This document shows, one piece after another, positions 6,957 to 14,967 of a DNA stretch of 64,000 bases. Location: the NCBI RefSeq assembly GCF_014647535.1, contig NZ_BMPJ01000007.1:25232-89231 (forward strand), given 5' to 3'. Each line of letters begins with the position of its first letter. Positions within the stretch are counted from its first letter, which is position 1. The DNA comes from Thermus composti. Lineage in GTDB: Bacteria > Deinococcota > Deinococci > Deinococcales > Thermaceae. The translations under genes and the position numbers were made by a program. The notes beneath the pieces were generated by a model. The model was not told the origin of the DNA, did not search any database, and saw only the letters and a program-made list of their open reading frames with translations.

Positions 6957-8842
6957 GGGAGGCCTTTCGCTTCGCCGGGGCCCTCCTCCTGGGGGCCCTG
7001 CTGGTGGGGGGCACCTGGGCCCTGGGGCTTTTCCTCCTCCTCCAAGGGGAACGGGAACTGGCCCAAGCCCTCCTCCGGCTCGCCCAGGAAAAGCTCCCCC
7101 TCCTCCTTTTCGTGGGGGCGCTCTTCCTTTTGGTCCTCGCCGCCCTCCTCCATCCCCTCTTCCTGGGCTACCTGGCGGCCACCCGGGCCTTGGGGCAGGA
7201 GGCCCAGGTCCTCCTTAGCCACCCCCGCCACCGCCTGAGGCCCCGTGGGCCCTTAGAGCTCCAGTCCCTGGCGGAACTCATCAACCGCTTAGCGGAGGAG
7301 AAGGAGGCCTTGGAAAAGGAGGTGGAGGCCCGCATCGCCCAGGCCAAGGCCCTCCTGGAGGAGGAAAGGCGGAAGCTTTCCGCCCTCATCGGCCACCTGC
7401 CCCAAGGGGTGGTGCTGGCCAACCCCAAAGGCCAGGTTCTCCTCTACAACCCTCCGGCGCGGCGGCTTTTGGGGGAGGGCCTGGGGGCGGGGAAAAGCCT
7501 CTTTGGCCTTTTGGACCGGGGGCTTCTGGCCCACGCCCTGGGGCTTCCCGGGGAGCGCTTCCTGACCCAAGGCCCTAAAGGCCCCCTGGCCCTCCGGGTG
7601 GTGCCCTTGGAAGGGGAGGGGGGGTTTGTGGTCCTCCTGGAGGAGGCCCAAGAGGGGGGCAAGGCCAAGGAGGCCCTCTACTTCCGCCTAAAGGACAAGC
7701 TCTCGGGCCTGAAGGCCTTGGTGGAGACCCTGGAAAGGGAGGTCCCGGAACCCTTAAAGCCCCTGGCAAAGACCGCCCAGACCACCGCCAAGGAGCTTGC
7801 CGACCTCGTCCAAACCCTGGCCCCCGAACCCAGGGCGGCGGAGGTGGTGGCGGAGGACCTCCTTTCCCTCCTGGCCGGGGCCTTGGAGCGGGAGGCCGGG
7901 GTCTCCCCCGGGTTCGCCCTGGAAGAGGAGGCCCGGGGGCTTCTCGTCCGGGCGGACACCTACGCCCTGGCCCGGGGCCTGGCCGCCCTCCTTTCCGAGA
8001 CGGAGGAGGCCTTCTTCCGGGCCGAGGCGGAAGGAGGGCTCTTCCGCCTGGTTGTGGAGCTGCCCGGACCCGCGCCCTCCCCGCCCAAGGACCTGGTCCA
8101 GGCGGTGGAAAGCGCCTCGGGGAGCCTCTGGGTGGAGGGAAGGCGGCTTCTTCTCCTCCTCCCCGCCAGGAAGGCCGCCCGGCTCCGGGCCCCCCAGGCC
8201 CCCCCGCCCAGGGCGGAGATGGTGGACCCCGCCCTCCTCCAGGTCCCCGAGGCCCTGGAGGAAGCCCCCCTGGAAGGGCTCCTCTACACCGCCTTTGACC
8301 TGGAAACCACGGGCCTAGACCCGGCCAAGGACGCCATCATCGCCTTAGGAGCGGTCCACCTCCTGGGGGGGAAGGTCTTGCACCACGAGACCTTTGAGGC
8401 CCTGGTGGACCCCGGCCGCCCCATCCCCAAGGCCGCCACGGAGGTCCACGGCCTCACCTGGGAGATGCTCAAGGGAAAGCCCCGCCTGGAAGAAATCCTC
8501 CCCGCCTTCCGGGCCTTCCTGGCGGACACCGTGCCCCTGGCCCACAACGGGGCCTTTGACCTCGCCTTCTTGCGAAGGGCGGGCCTCGAGGCCGCCCCCT
8601 TGGTGGACACCCTCCTCCTCGCCCACCTCCTCTTCCCCGACCTCAAGGACCACCGCCTGGAGACCCTGGCGGAGCGCTTCGGCGTGCCCATCCTGGGGCG
8701 GCACACCGCCTTAGGGGACGCCCTCATGACCGCCGAGGTCTTCGCCCGGATGCTCCCCCTCCTCCGGCAAAAGGGGTACCGCACCCTGGGGGAGGTGCTC
8801 AAGGCCTGCCAAGAACTCCCCCTGGCCCGGCTTAGCTACTGA
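6953..8842 (+). CDS. Membrane HAMP/PAS/pseudokinase-like protein fused to a DnaQ-type 3'-5' exonuclease
   Basis: A 629-residue protein. Two membrane segments (about 8-30 and 48-70), a HAMP-like helical stretch (70-120), a PAS-like domain (about 130-215), then a region shaped like a DHp-HATPase pair (225-400) without an H box and with a worn G region (GSLWVEGRRLLLLLPA). Residues 440-629 are a DEDDh exonuclease of the PolC/DnaQ epsilon type: FDLETTG (D449, E451), HNGAFD (D536), and H584 with D589. All five catalytic residues are present. In proteobacteria a DnaQ-like gene often lies beside actP/DUF294/CrbS genes. A nuclease tied to a membrane sensor is unusual; the substrate could be DNA, RNA or a small nucleotide. 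Confidence 0.82.
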   Translation: MREAFRFAGALLLGALLVGGTWALGLFLLLQGERELAQALLRLAQEKLPLLLFVGALFLLVLAALLHPLFLGYLAATRALGQEAQVLLSHPRHRLRPRGPLELQSLAELINRLAEEKEALEKEVEARIAQAKALLEEERRKLSALIGHLPQGVVLANPKGQVLLYNPPARRLLGEGLGAGKSLFGLLDRGLLAHALGLPGERFLTQGPKGPLALRVVPLEGEGGFVVLLEEAQEGGKAKEALYFRLKDKLSGLKALVETLEREVPEPLKPLAKTAQTTAKELADLVQTLAPEPRAAEVVAEDLLSLLAGALEREAGVSPGFALEEEARGLLVRADTYALARGLAALLSETEEAFFRAEAEGGLFRLVVELPGPAPSPPKDLVQAVESASGSLWVEGRRLLLLLPARKAARLRAPQAPPPRAEMVDPALLQVPEALEEAPLEGLLYTAFDLETTGLDPAKDAIIALGAVHLLGGKVLHHETFEALVDPGRPIPKAATEVHGLTWEMLKGKPRLEEILPAFRAFLADTVPLAHNGAFDLAFLRRAGLEAAPLVDTLLLAHLLFPDLKDHRLETLAERFGVPILGRHTALGDALMTAEVFARMLPLLRQKGYRTLGEVLKACQELPLARLSY

Positions 8843-10076
8843 GGGCCTTCCTGCCGATGTCCTTCCGGTAGACCGCCCCGGGGAAGCCCACCTGCGGGAT
8901 GAAGGCGTAGGCCCGCTCCAGGGCCTCCTTCAGGTCCTTCCCCAGGCCCACCACGTTGAGGACCCTGCCCCCGGCGCTCACCAGGTGCCCCCCTTCCCGC
9001 CGGGTCCCCGCGTGGAAGACCAGAACCCCTTCCGGGGGCTCGGGGATGTGGAGGGGGATCCCCTTTTTGGGGCTTTCGGGGTAGCCGGGGGCGGCCAGGA
9101 CCACGCAGGCCGAAGCCCCCTCCTTCCAGGAAAGCTCCGTCCCCGCAAGCCTTCCCTCGGCCACCCTTAGGGCCAGGTCCACCAGGTCGTTTTCCAGAAG
9201 GGGAAGGATGGCCTGGGCCTCGGGGTCGCCGAAGCGGGCGTTGAACTCCAGGACCTTGGGGCCTTCCCGGGTAAGCATGAGCCCGGCGTAGACCACCCCC
9301 CGGTAGACCACCCCTTCCGCCCTTAGGCCCCGGACCAGGGGCTTTAGGATCTCCTCCTCCACCCGCCTTAGGGTGGCCGCGTCCATGGGGTAGGGGGCGA
9401 TGGCCCCCATCCCCCCGGTCATGGGGCCCTGGTCCCCGTCCAGAAGGCGCTTGTGGTCCTGGGAGGGGAGGAGGGGGAGGATGGTCTCCCCATCGGTGAG
9501 GGCGAGGACCGTGGCCTCCTCCCCTTCCAGGTACTCCTCTATGACCACCTCCCCCCCCTCGGCCCGGTTCAGGATGTTGGCCACCGCCTGCTTGGCCTGG
9601 TGCAGGTCAAAGGCCACCGTCACCCCCTTGCCGGCGGCGAGCCCCGAGTCCTTGACCACCACGGGCACCCCCACCTCCTCCAGGTACTCCAGGGCCAGAA
9701 GGGGGTCCTGGAAGGCCCGGTAGCGGGCCGTGGGGATGCCGTGGCGCTCCATGAGGCCCTTGGCGAAGGCCTTGGAGCCCTCAATCATGGCCGCCCTCTG
9801 GGTGGGACCGAAGATCCTTAGCCCCCTTTCCAAGAAGGCGTCGGCGATCCCCTCCACCAGGGGGGCTTCCGGCCCCACCAGGGTGAGGTCAATCCCCTCG
9901 GCCAGGGCCCAGTCCGCCAGGGCCTCCACGTCCCCGTTCCAGGGGACGAGCTCCGCCAGGGCCGCCATGCCGGCGTTGCCGGGGGCGGCGTAGAGCCTTT
10001 CCACCAGGGGGCTTTGCGCCGCCTTCCAGAGGAGGGCGTGCTCCCGCCCCCCGCTCCCCACCACCAAGACCTTCAT
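8832..10076 (-). CDS. purD: Phosphoribosylamine-glycine ligase
   Basis: A 414-residue ATP-grasp enzyme that joins phosphoribosylamine to glycine in purine synthesis. The N-terminal signature GSGGREHAL begins right after the chosen ATG (10074-10076); the frame is open further upstream, but that part is low-complexity sequence overlapping purN. GDPEAQ and the ATP-grasp core LEFNARFGDPE are present near residue 290. The start overlaps the purN stop as ATGA, so the two are translationally coupled. The last 11 bp overlap the convergent exonuclease gene end. Confidence 0.96.
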   Translation of the reverse strand: MKVLVVGSGGREHALLWKAAQSPLVERLYAAPGNAGMAALAELVPWNGDVEALADWALAEGIDLTLVGPEAPLVEGIADAFLERGLRIFGPTQRAAMIEGSKAFAKGLMERHGIPTARYRAFQDPLLALEYLEEVGVPVVVKDSGLAAGKGVTVAFDLHQAKQAVANILNRAEGGEVVIEEYLEGEEATVLALTDGETILPLLPSQDHKRLLDGDQGPMTGGMGAIAPYPMDAATLRRVEEEILKPLVRGLRAEGVVYRGVVYAGLMLTREGPKVLEFNARFGDPEAQAILPLLENDLVDLALRVAEGRLAGTELSWKEGASACVVLAAPGYPESPKKGIPLHIPEPPEGVLVFHAGTRREGGHLVSAGGRVLNVVGLGKDLKEALERAYAFIPQVGFPGAVYRKDIGRKALSS

Positions 10077-10948
10077 AAGGGGGATTCTACCCGGGTCCAA
10101 AGCCCCAAGGCCGCCTCCCGCACCCCCTCGGGCAAGGTGGAAAGCTCCTCCCTTAGGGCCGGGTGGGGGCAGGCGAGGAGGTGGGCGAGGAGTAAGGCCC
10201 CCCGCACCCAGGGGTCCTGGGGCTCGGAAAAGGCCTTGGGCCAGAGGGCCTCCTTGCCCCAAAGGGCCAGGGCGCTTAGGGCCCGGGCGTAGAGGGGCCT
10301 TTCCCGGGGGGGGAGGGCCCTTAGGGGTTCCGCCAGGGGCCCGAAGGCCTCGGGGGGGCGGGCGAGGCCCAGGAGGAGAAGGCGGACCGCCTTGGGGTAG
10401 AGGCGGTGCTCCAGGCGGAGGACCCGGGCCTCGAGGGCCTCCGGGGTGTCCCCGGGGAGGACGGGCACCCGCCCCTGGAGGAGGATAGGCCCCGTGTCCA
10501 TCCCCTGGTCCACGAAGTGGACGGTGGAGCCTGTCTCCTTCTCCCCCGCCGCCAGGACCCTCTGGTGGACGTTTAGCCCCGGGTAGTCGGGGAGGAGGGA
10601 GGGGTGGATGTTGAGGAGGCGGCCGTACCAGGCCTCCACAAAGGAGGGGGAGAGGAGGCGCATGAACCCCGCCAGGAGGACGGCGTCCACCCCTCGGGCC
10701 CGAAGGAGGCCCAAGGCCTCCCCCTCAAAGGCCTTCCGCCCCCGCCAGGGGAGGGCGAAAGCCTCCACGCCCCGCCGCCTGGCCCGCTCCAGGGCCAGGG
10801 CCTCGGGGTTGTCGGAGAGGACCAGGACCACCTCCCCCAAGGGGTTTCCCGGGGGGAAGGCCTGGAGGAGGGCCTCCAGGTTCGTCCCCCGCCCCGAGGC
10901 CAGGACCGCCAGGCGGGCCCTCCGGCCCAAGGGAAAAGGCCAGGCCAT
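10073..10948 (-). CDS. purN: Phosphoribosylglycinamide formyltransferase with C-terminal extension
   Basis: Transfers formyl from 10-formyl-THF to GAR. The N-terminal 200 residues carry the family core: LASGRGTNLEALL near residue 20, the active-site stretch LLNIHPSLLPDYPG, and the aspartate of VDQGMDTGPI. The family is usually about 190-215 residues; this one has 291. The extra 90 residues are helical and Leu/Ala/Pro-rich (PLRALPPRERPLYARAL onward) and resemble nothing I know. The gene starts directly after the metallo-hydrolase stop and overlaps purD by four bases. The extension could be a regulatory or dimer module; it is in frame and not obviously a frameshift product. Confidence 0.93.
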   Translation of the reverse strand: MAWPFPLGRRARLAVLASGRGTNLEALLQAFPPGNPLGEVVLVLSDNPEALALERARRRGVEAFALPWRGRKAFEGEALGLLRARGVDAVLLAGFMRLLSPSFVEAWYGRLLNIHPSLLPDYPGLNVHQRVLAAGEKETGSTVHFVDQGMDTGPILLQGRVPVLPGDTPEALEARVLRLEHRLYPKAVRLLLLGLARPPEAFGPLAEPLRALPPRERPLYARALSALALWGKEALWPKAFSEPQDPWVRGALLLAHLLACPHPALREELSTLPEGVREAALGLWTRVESPL

Positions 10949-11848
10949 CTAGCCCTCCAGCGCCTCGGGGTGGTGCTTCTGCCAGTAGCGGACAAGGCCC
11001 TGGAGGTTCATGTAGGGAGGGTCGGCAAGCTCGTAAAGGCGCAAGACCTCCTCCCCCACCCCCGCCCTAAGGAGGCCTTCCCGCCAGTAGGCTTCAAACC
11101 GCCGGGTCATCTCCTCGAGGGAAAGGCCCTCCTTGAGGCGGCTTAGGGTCCAGCCCGCCCAGGCCTCGAGGGCCTCCCGCAAGGCCCTTAGGTGGTCCTC
11201 CACGTCCCCGAAGGCCCCGAAGTGGGTGAGGTAGAGGGCCTCCGGGGCCAAGGCGCGGATCCGGTCCAAGGAGAGGTACCAGCTTTCCAGGTGGATGTCG
11301 GGCGGGGGCGTGGGGGGCAGGACGGGCCCCGGGGCGATGCGCACCCCGGCGACGTCCCCGGTGAAGAGGAGGCCCTCCACCCGGTAGGCGTGGTGGTGGA
11401 TGGCGTGGCCCAGGGTCTCCACCGCCTGGACCCGCACCCCCCCCACCGTCACCGTCTCCCCGTCCGCCAGGGCCCGGACCCGCTCCTGGGGGATCCCCTT
11501 AAGCTCTCCCCAGAGGGGCTTGAGGAGGTTCCCGTAGATGCGCTCCGCCGAGGCCAAAAGCCTCGAGGGGTCCACCAGGTGGGGCGCCCCCTTGGGGTGG
11601 ACGTAGACCGTGGCCCCAAGCTCGGCGAAGCGCCAGGCGGCCCCCGCGTGGTCCAGGTGGATGTGGGTGACGAAGACGTGGCGCACCTCCTCGGGGGCCA
11701 CCCCCTCTTCCCCCAAGGCCTCCACCAGGCGGGGGTAGCAGCTTTCCGGCCCCGTCTCAATGAGGATGGGCCCCGCCTCCGTCTTGAGGAGGAAGCTGGC
11801 GATGACCCGGGGGGCCCCCTGGAAGCGGAGGTCCAAAACCTTTACCAC
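10949..11848 (-). CDS. Metallo-beta-lactamase-fold hydrolase
   Basis: A 299-residue cytosolic protein with the zinc motif THIHLDH (H62, H64, D66, H67), a further histidine in LGHAIHH, the bridging aspartate in FTGDVAG and a last histidine in LTHFG. It belongs to the SoxH/glyoxalase-II-like group; a close Thermus homologue of this type has been structurally studied, as I recall. A helical C-terminal domain (about 225-299) follows the fold. It overlaps the FAH gene upstream by 7 bp and abuts purN downstream, so it lies in one unit with them. Its substrate, perhaps a thioester or lactone, cannot be read from the sequence. Confidence 0.88.
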   Translation of the reverse strand: MVKVLDLRFQGAPRVIASFLLKTEAGPILIETGPESCYPRLVEALGEEGVAPEEVRHVFVTHIHLDHAGAAWRFAELGATVYVHPKGAPHLVDPSRLLASAERIYGNLLKPLWGELKGIPQERVRALADGETVTVGGVRVQAVETLGHAIHHHAYRVEGLLFTGDVAGVRIAPGPVLPPTPPPDIHLESWYLSLDRIRALAPEALYLTHFGAFGDVEDHLRALREALEAWAGWTLSRLKEGLSLEEMTRRFEAYWREGLLRAGVGEEVLRLYELADPPYMNLQGLVRYWQKHHPEALEG

Positions 11849-12636
11849 GGCCTCTCCTCCTTGGGGCCGATGCGGGTGTGGAGGGTGCCGATGCCCTCCA
11901 CCGCCACCTCAATCCGGTCCCCGGGCTTCAAGGCCCCCACCCCTTCCGGGGTTCCGGTGAGGACCACGTCCAAAGGCTCGAGGGTCATGAAGGTGGAGAT
12001 ATAGGAGAGGATCTCCGCCACGCTGAAGATCATCTGGGAGGTGTGCCCCTCCTGGCGGAGCTCCCCGTTCACGTAGGTGCGCACCCAGGTGTCCTGGGGG
12101 TTCAGGTCCGTCTCCAGCCAGGGGCCCAGGGGCAGGAACTTGTCGGCGCTCTTGGCCCGGGTCCACTGCAGGTCCTTCTTCTGGACGTCCCGGGCGGTGA
12201 TGTCCACGGCCACGGTGTAGCCCAGGACGTGGTCCAAGGCCTTCTCGGGGGGAACGTTCCGCATCCGGTCGCCGATGACCACGGCCAGCTCCCCCTCGTA
12301 GTGGAGCTCCTGGGTGAAGAAGGGGTAGGGCACCGCATCCCCCGTGTTCCAAGGGTCCATGGGGTTGCCCGGGTGGGCCAAGGCGTTGGGGGCCTTCAGG
12401 AAAAGCCCGGGCTCCTGGGGCAGGTCTTGGCCGAAGTCGTGCCCCATCTCCCGGATGTGCTCCCGGTAGTTCCGCCCCACGCAGACGATCTTGCTGGGCA
12501 CGGCGGGGGCCAAAAGGCGCACCGAGGCGAGATCGTAGCGCCTCCCCGTGGGGTTGCCCCCGGGGCCGTCCGTCTCCAGGACCACCTCTCCCTCCAAAAC
12601 GCCCCAGCTTCCCTGGTTAAACCGCAGGATCTTCAT
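11842..12636 (-). CDS. Fumarylacetoacetate hydrolase-family protein
   Basis: A 264-residue cytosolic enzyme with the FAH C-terminal fold: [27 protein letters not shown], the metal-binding [11 protein letters not shown] and the later [15 protein letters not shown]. Members act as 2-hydroxyhepta-2,4-diene-dioate isomerases, acylpyruvate hydrolases or oxaloacetate decarboxylases; the exact reaction is open. The promoter looks leaderless (TAGCCT, 7 bases before ATG). It heads the minus-strand unit FAH, metallo-hydrolase, purN, purD. Confidence 0.88.
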   Translation of the reverse strand: MKILRFNQGSWGVLEGEVVLETDGPGGNPTGRRYDLASVRLLAPAVPSKIVCVGRNYREHIREMGHDFGQDLPQEPGLFLKAPNALAHPGNPMDPWNTGDAVPYPFFTQELHYEGELAVVIGDRMRNVPPEKALDHVLGYTVAVDITARDVQKKDLQWTRAKSADKFLPLGPWLETDLNPQDTWVRTYVNGELRQEGHTSQMIFSVAEILSYISTFMTLEPLDVVLTGTPEGVGALKPGDRIEVAVEGIGTLHTRIGPKEERPW

Positions 12637-12646
12637 GCCCTAAAGG

Positions 12647-13177
12647 CTACCACCTTCCCCTTAGAATTTGCAGGCCCCGCAAGGCCACCACCCCCGCCAC
12701 CCCCAAGGCCCCAAGCTGCCCCTCCGGAGGGGCGGCGAGGAGGAGGTAGAGGTAGCCGAAGACCGCCCCGAAGGGAATGGGGTAGATCCCCCCCCGCCTC
12801 CGCCACCAAAGGAGGTGGTATAGCCCCGCCACCAAGAGGGCCAGGGCGCTTGCCAGAAGGGTTTCCCTAGGGAGCCACACCAGGAAAAACCCTAGGGAAG
12901 GGGCGATGCCCCCACCCCCCCGGAAGCGAAAAAAAAGGGGCCAGCAGTGCCCCGCCACCACCGCCACCCCCGCCCAAGGCCGCAAGGCCCAGGGGGTGAG
13001 CCAGGCGGCAAGGGCCCCCTTCCCCACGTCCCAAAGGACCACCGCCAAGGCGGCCCAGGGCCCCTTGCGGCGGAAGACCCCGGAGCCCCCGGGGAGGTCT
13101 TTCTTCTGAACCTCGGGGAAAAAGAGAAGTCCTCCCACCAAGGAGCCCAGGAGGTAGGCCAGGACCAGGTAGGCCAC
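12647..13177 (-). CDS. PlsY-like membrane protein, possibly degenerate acyltransferase
   Basis: A 176-residue integral membrane protein with about five hydrophobic segments, starting at GTG (13175-13177) so that the first segment VLAYLLGSLVGG begins at the N-terminus as in PlsY. Family knowledge: PlsY acylates glycerol-3-phosphate with acyl-phosphate and carries GSGNxGATN and GHxxPxFxxFxGGKG motifs. Here the first reads GGSGVFRRKG and the second GHCWPLFFRFRGGGG, so the Asn/Thr signature and the lysine of GGKG are absent. It may be an inactive or altered paralogue. A possible -10 box AAGAAT lies 6 bases before the GTG. Confidence 0.7.
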   Translation of the reverse strand: MAYLVLAYLLGSLVGGLLFFPEVQKKDLPGGSGVFRRKGPWAALAVVLWDVGKGALAAWLTPWALRPWAGVAVVAGHCWPLFFRFRGGGGIAPSLGFFLVWLPRETLLASALALLVAGLYHLLWWRRRGGIYPIPFGAVFGYLYLLLAAPPEGQLGALGVAGVVALRGLQILRGRW

Positions 13178-13187
13178 GCCCCCATTC

Positions 13188-13217
13188 TTGCAGAAAACCC
13201 CCCGGGTGGCGTATCCT
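13188..13217 (+). promoter_or_regulatory. SigA promoter of the LacI-family regulator
   Basis: TTGCAG (13188-13193) and TATCCT (13212-13217) are 18 bases apart, a good match to a sigma-A promoter. The -35 box overlaps the possible -10 box of the divergent PlsY-like gene (ATTCTT on this strand, 13184-13189). Confidence 0.65.
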
Positions 13218-13222
13218 GAGAA

Positions 13223-13245
13223 TGGAAGTTTCCATGAAGCGCTTC
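13223..13245 (+). promoter_or_regulatory. Candidate LacI-type operator(s)
   Basis: A perfect palindrome GAAGCGCTTC (13236-13245), with the central CG usual for LacI-family operators, lies just after the expected transcription start and 8 bases before the ATG. A second symmetric element, TGGAA-GT-TTCCA (13223-13234), abuts it. Position suggests autoregulation. Confidence 0.5.
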
Positions 13246-13253
13246 CACAAGCC

Positions 13254-14288
13254 ATGAAGAGGAAGAAACCCACCATCCACGAGGTCGCCGCCCGGGCCGG
13301 GGTGGGCCTGGGCACGGTGAGCCGGGTCCTGAACAACCACCCGGCGGTGCGCCCCGAGACCCGGGTCCGGGTGCTCCGGGCCATTGAGGAGCTGGGCTAC
13401 ACCCCCAACCCCCACGCCCGCCGGATCGCCGGGGGGCGGAGCTACACGGTGAGCGTCCTCCTCCCCTTCGTGGCCACGGAGTTCTACCGAAGGCTCATTG
13501 AAGGGGTGGAGGGGGTGCTTTTGGAAAAGCGCTACGACCTAGCCCTCTTCCCCATCCTCTCCCAGGCGCGGCTTAAGCGCTACCTGGAAAGCACCACCTT
13601 AGCCTACCTCACCGACGGGCTCATCCTCGCCTCCTACGACCTCACGGAGCACTTTGAGGGGGGGCGCCTCCCCACCGACCGGCCCGTGGTCCTGGTGGAC
13701 GCCAAAAGCCCCCGCTACGACTCCGTCTACCTGGACAACCACCTGGGAGGGCGGCTTGCCGGGGAGTACCTGGCCCGCTTCCCGGGGGCCATCTTCGCCA
13801 TCAAGGTGGAGGAGGAGCCCGACAAGGCCTTCCGCCACACGGTCTTCAGCGAAAGGATGGCGGGCTTCCTCGAGGCCCTGGCGGCCCAGGGGCGCCCCTT
13901 CCCCAAGGAGCACCTTTTCGTCACCCGGCTTTCCCCGGAGGGAGGAAGACTTGCCCTGCGGTACTTCCTGGAGAAGGCCTCGCCCCCCTTGAACGTCTTC
14001 GCCGGGGCGGACCAGGTGGCCTTAGGGGTCTTGGAGGAGGCGGAGCGCCTGGGCCTCACCCCGGGGAAGGAGGTGCGGGTTTTAGGATTTGACGGCCACC
14101 CTTTCGCCGAGGAGGTGGGGCTTTCCACCATCGCCCAGCCCGTGGAGGCCATGGGGGCCCGGGCGGCCCAGCTCCTTTTGGAGCGGATGGAGGGGTACAA
14201 GGGCCCGCCCCGGGAGGTGCGCTTTGAGCCCCTCCTCATAGAACGCGCCTCCACGGCGACCCCCCCCTCCGCCCCCTACGTGCCCTAG
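13254..14288 (+). CDS. LacI-family transcriptional regulator
   Basis: A 344-residue DNA-binding repressor. The helix-turn-helix starts at residue 6 (TIHEVAARAGVGLGTVSRVLNNH) and the hinge and periplasmic-binding-protein-like effector domain follow from about residue 60. The ATG at 13254 is chosen because it places the HTH at the normal distance from the N-terminus; the in-frame sequence upstream is promoter. Ligand unknown: LacI regulators usually respond to sugars, but no sugar genes are adjacent. The PIN-like gene starts 3 bases after its stop, so it may be cotranscribed with the menaquinone genes. Confidence 0.9.
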   Translation: MKRKKPTIHEVAARAGVGLGTVSRVLNNHPAVRPETRVRVLRAIEELGYTPNPHARRIAGGRSYTVSVLLPFVATEFYRRLIEGVEGVLLEKRYDLALFPILSQARLKRYLESTTLAYLTDGLILASYDLTEHFEGGRLPTDRPVVLVDAKSPRYDSVYLDNHLGGRLAGEYLARFPGAIFAIKVEEEPDKAFRHTVFSERMAGFLEALAAQGRPFPKEHLFVTRLSPEGGRLALRYFLEKASPPLNVFAGADQVALGVLEEAERLGLTPGKEVRVLGFDGHPFAEEVGLSTIAQPVEAMGARAAQLLLERMEGYKGPPREVRFEPLLIERASTATPPSAPYVP

Positions 14289-14291
14289 AGG

Positions 14292-14957
14292 GTGCTGGTC
14301 TACCTGGACCAAAACCACGCAAGCCGCATGGCCAAGCACCTCCTAGGGCAAAGGGGGCACGAGGCCTTCGGCAAGCTCTTCCAGGCCCTAAAGGGTAAAG
14401 CCCTCGCCCCGCCAAGCCCCTTCCACGTCCTGGAGACCCTTTACCCCCAAAGGGGCCCCGAGGAGAAGGCGGGCTACCTCCTCCCCGCCCTCAAGGAGGT
14501 CTTCGCCGCCCTCTCGGAAGGGTACTGGGTCCGCCCCTGGCAGGAGGTGGCCTGGCGGCAGGGGCGGGGCCTCTACCGGGAGGACCTCCTCTGGCGGGGA
14601 GGGGACTGGGAGACCCCGGCCGACCTCTCCCCTTTCCTGGGGCTTCCCGAAAAGCTCCGGGGGCTTCCCTACCCGGAAGCCCGGGAAAGGGCTATCCGGG
14701 AGATCCAAGGGCGCACGGGGCTTAAGGAGGTCCCCTTCACCCGCCTTTTGGCCCACCTCCTCGCCCGGATGCAAAGCGACCTCACCCGCAAGCCCCGCCC
14801 CTCGGACCTCCTGGACGCGGTCATGGCGGCCACGGTCTACCCCTACGTGGACCTCCTCCTCACCGACCGCTACCTGCGAAACCTCCTCCCCGAAAGGAGC
14901 GTGGGCGGGCGGCAAAAAGAGGTGGAGGCCCTGGTCAGGCGCCTAGGCGGGGAGTAG
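14292..14957 (+). CDS. PIN-like domain protein
   Basis: A 221-residue protein starting at GTG three bases after the lacI-type stop. The N-terminus VYLDQNHASRMAKH resembles the first acidic strand of PIN nucleases (usually LDTN) and the C-terminal part has LLDAVMAATVYPYVDLLLTDRYL, like the second and third acidic clusters. It is longer than VapC toxins and has no antitoxin-like partner gene. It may be a ribonuclease, but the acidic residues are only roughly matched. The family is not one I can name. Confidence 0.6.
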   Translation: MLVYLDQNHASRMAKHLLGQRGHEAFGKLFQALKGKALAPPSPFHVLETLYPQRGPEEKAGYLLPALKEVFAALSEGYWVRPWQEVAWRQGRGLYREDLLWRGGDWETPADLSPFLGLPEKLRGLPYPEARERAIREIQGRTGLKEVPFTRLLAHLLARMQSDLTRKPRPSDLLDAVMAATVYPYVDLLLTDRYLRNLLPERSVGGRQKEVEALVRRLGGE

Positions 14958-14967
14958 ACTCCCCCTT

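Noticed and set aside
10077..10262. A longer purD start 62 codons upstream
   Set aside because: The extra part is low-complexity and lies in the purN coding region; the ATG at 10076 gives the normal N-terminus and an ATGA overlap.
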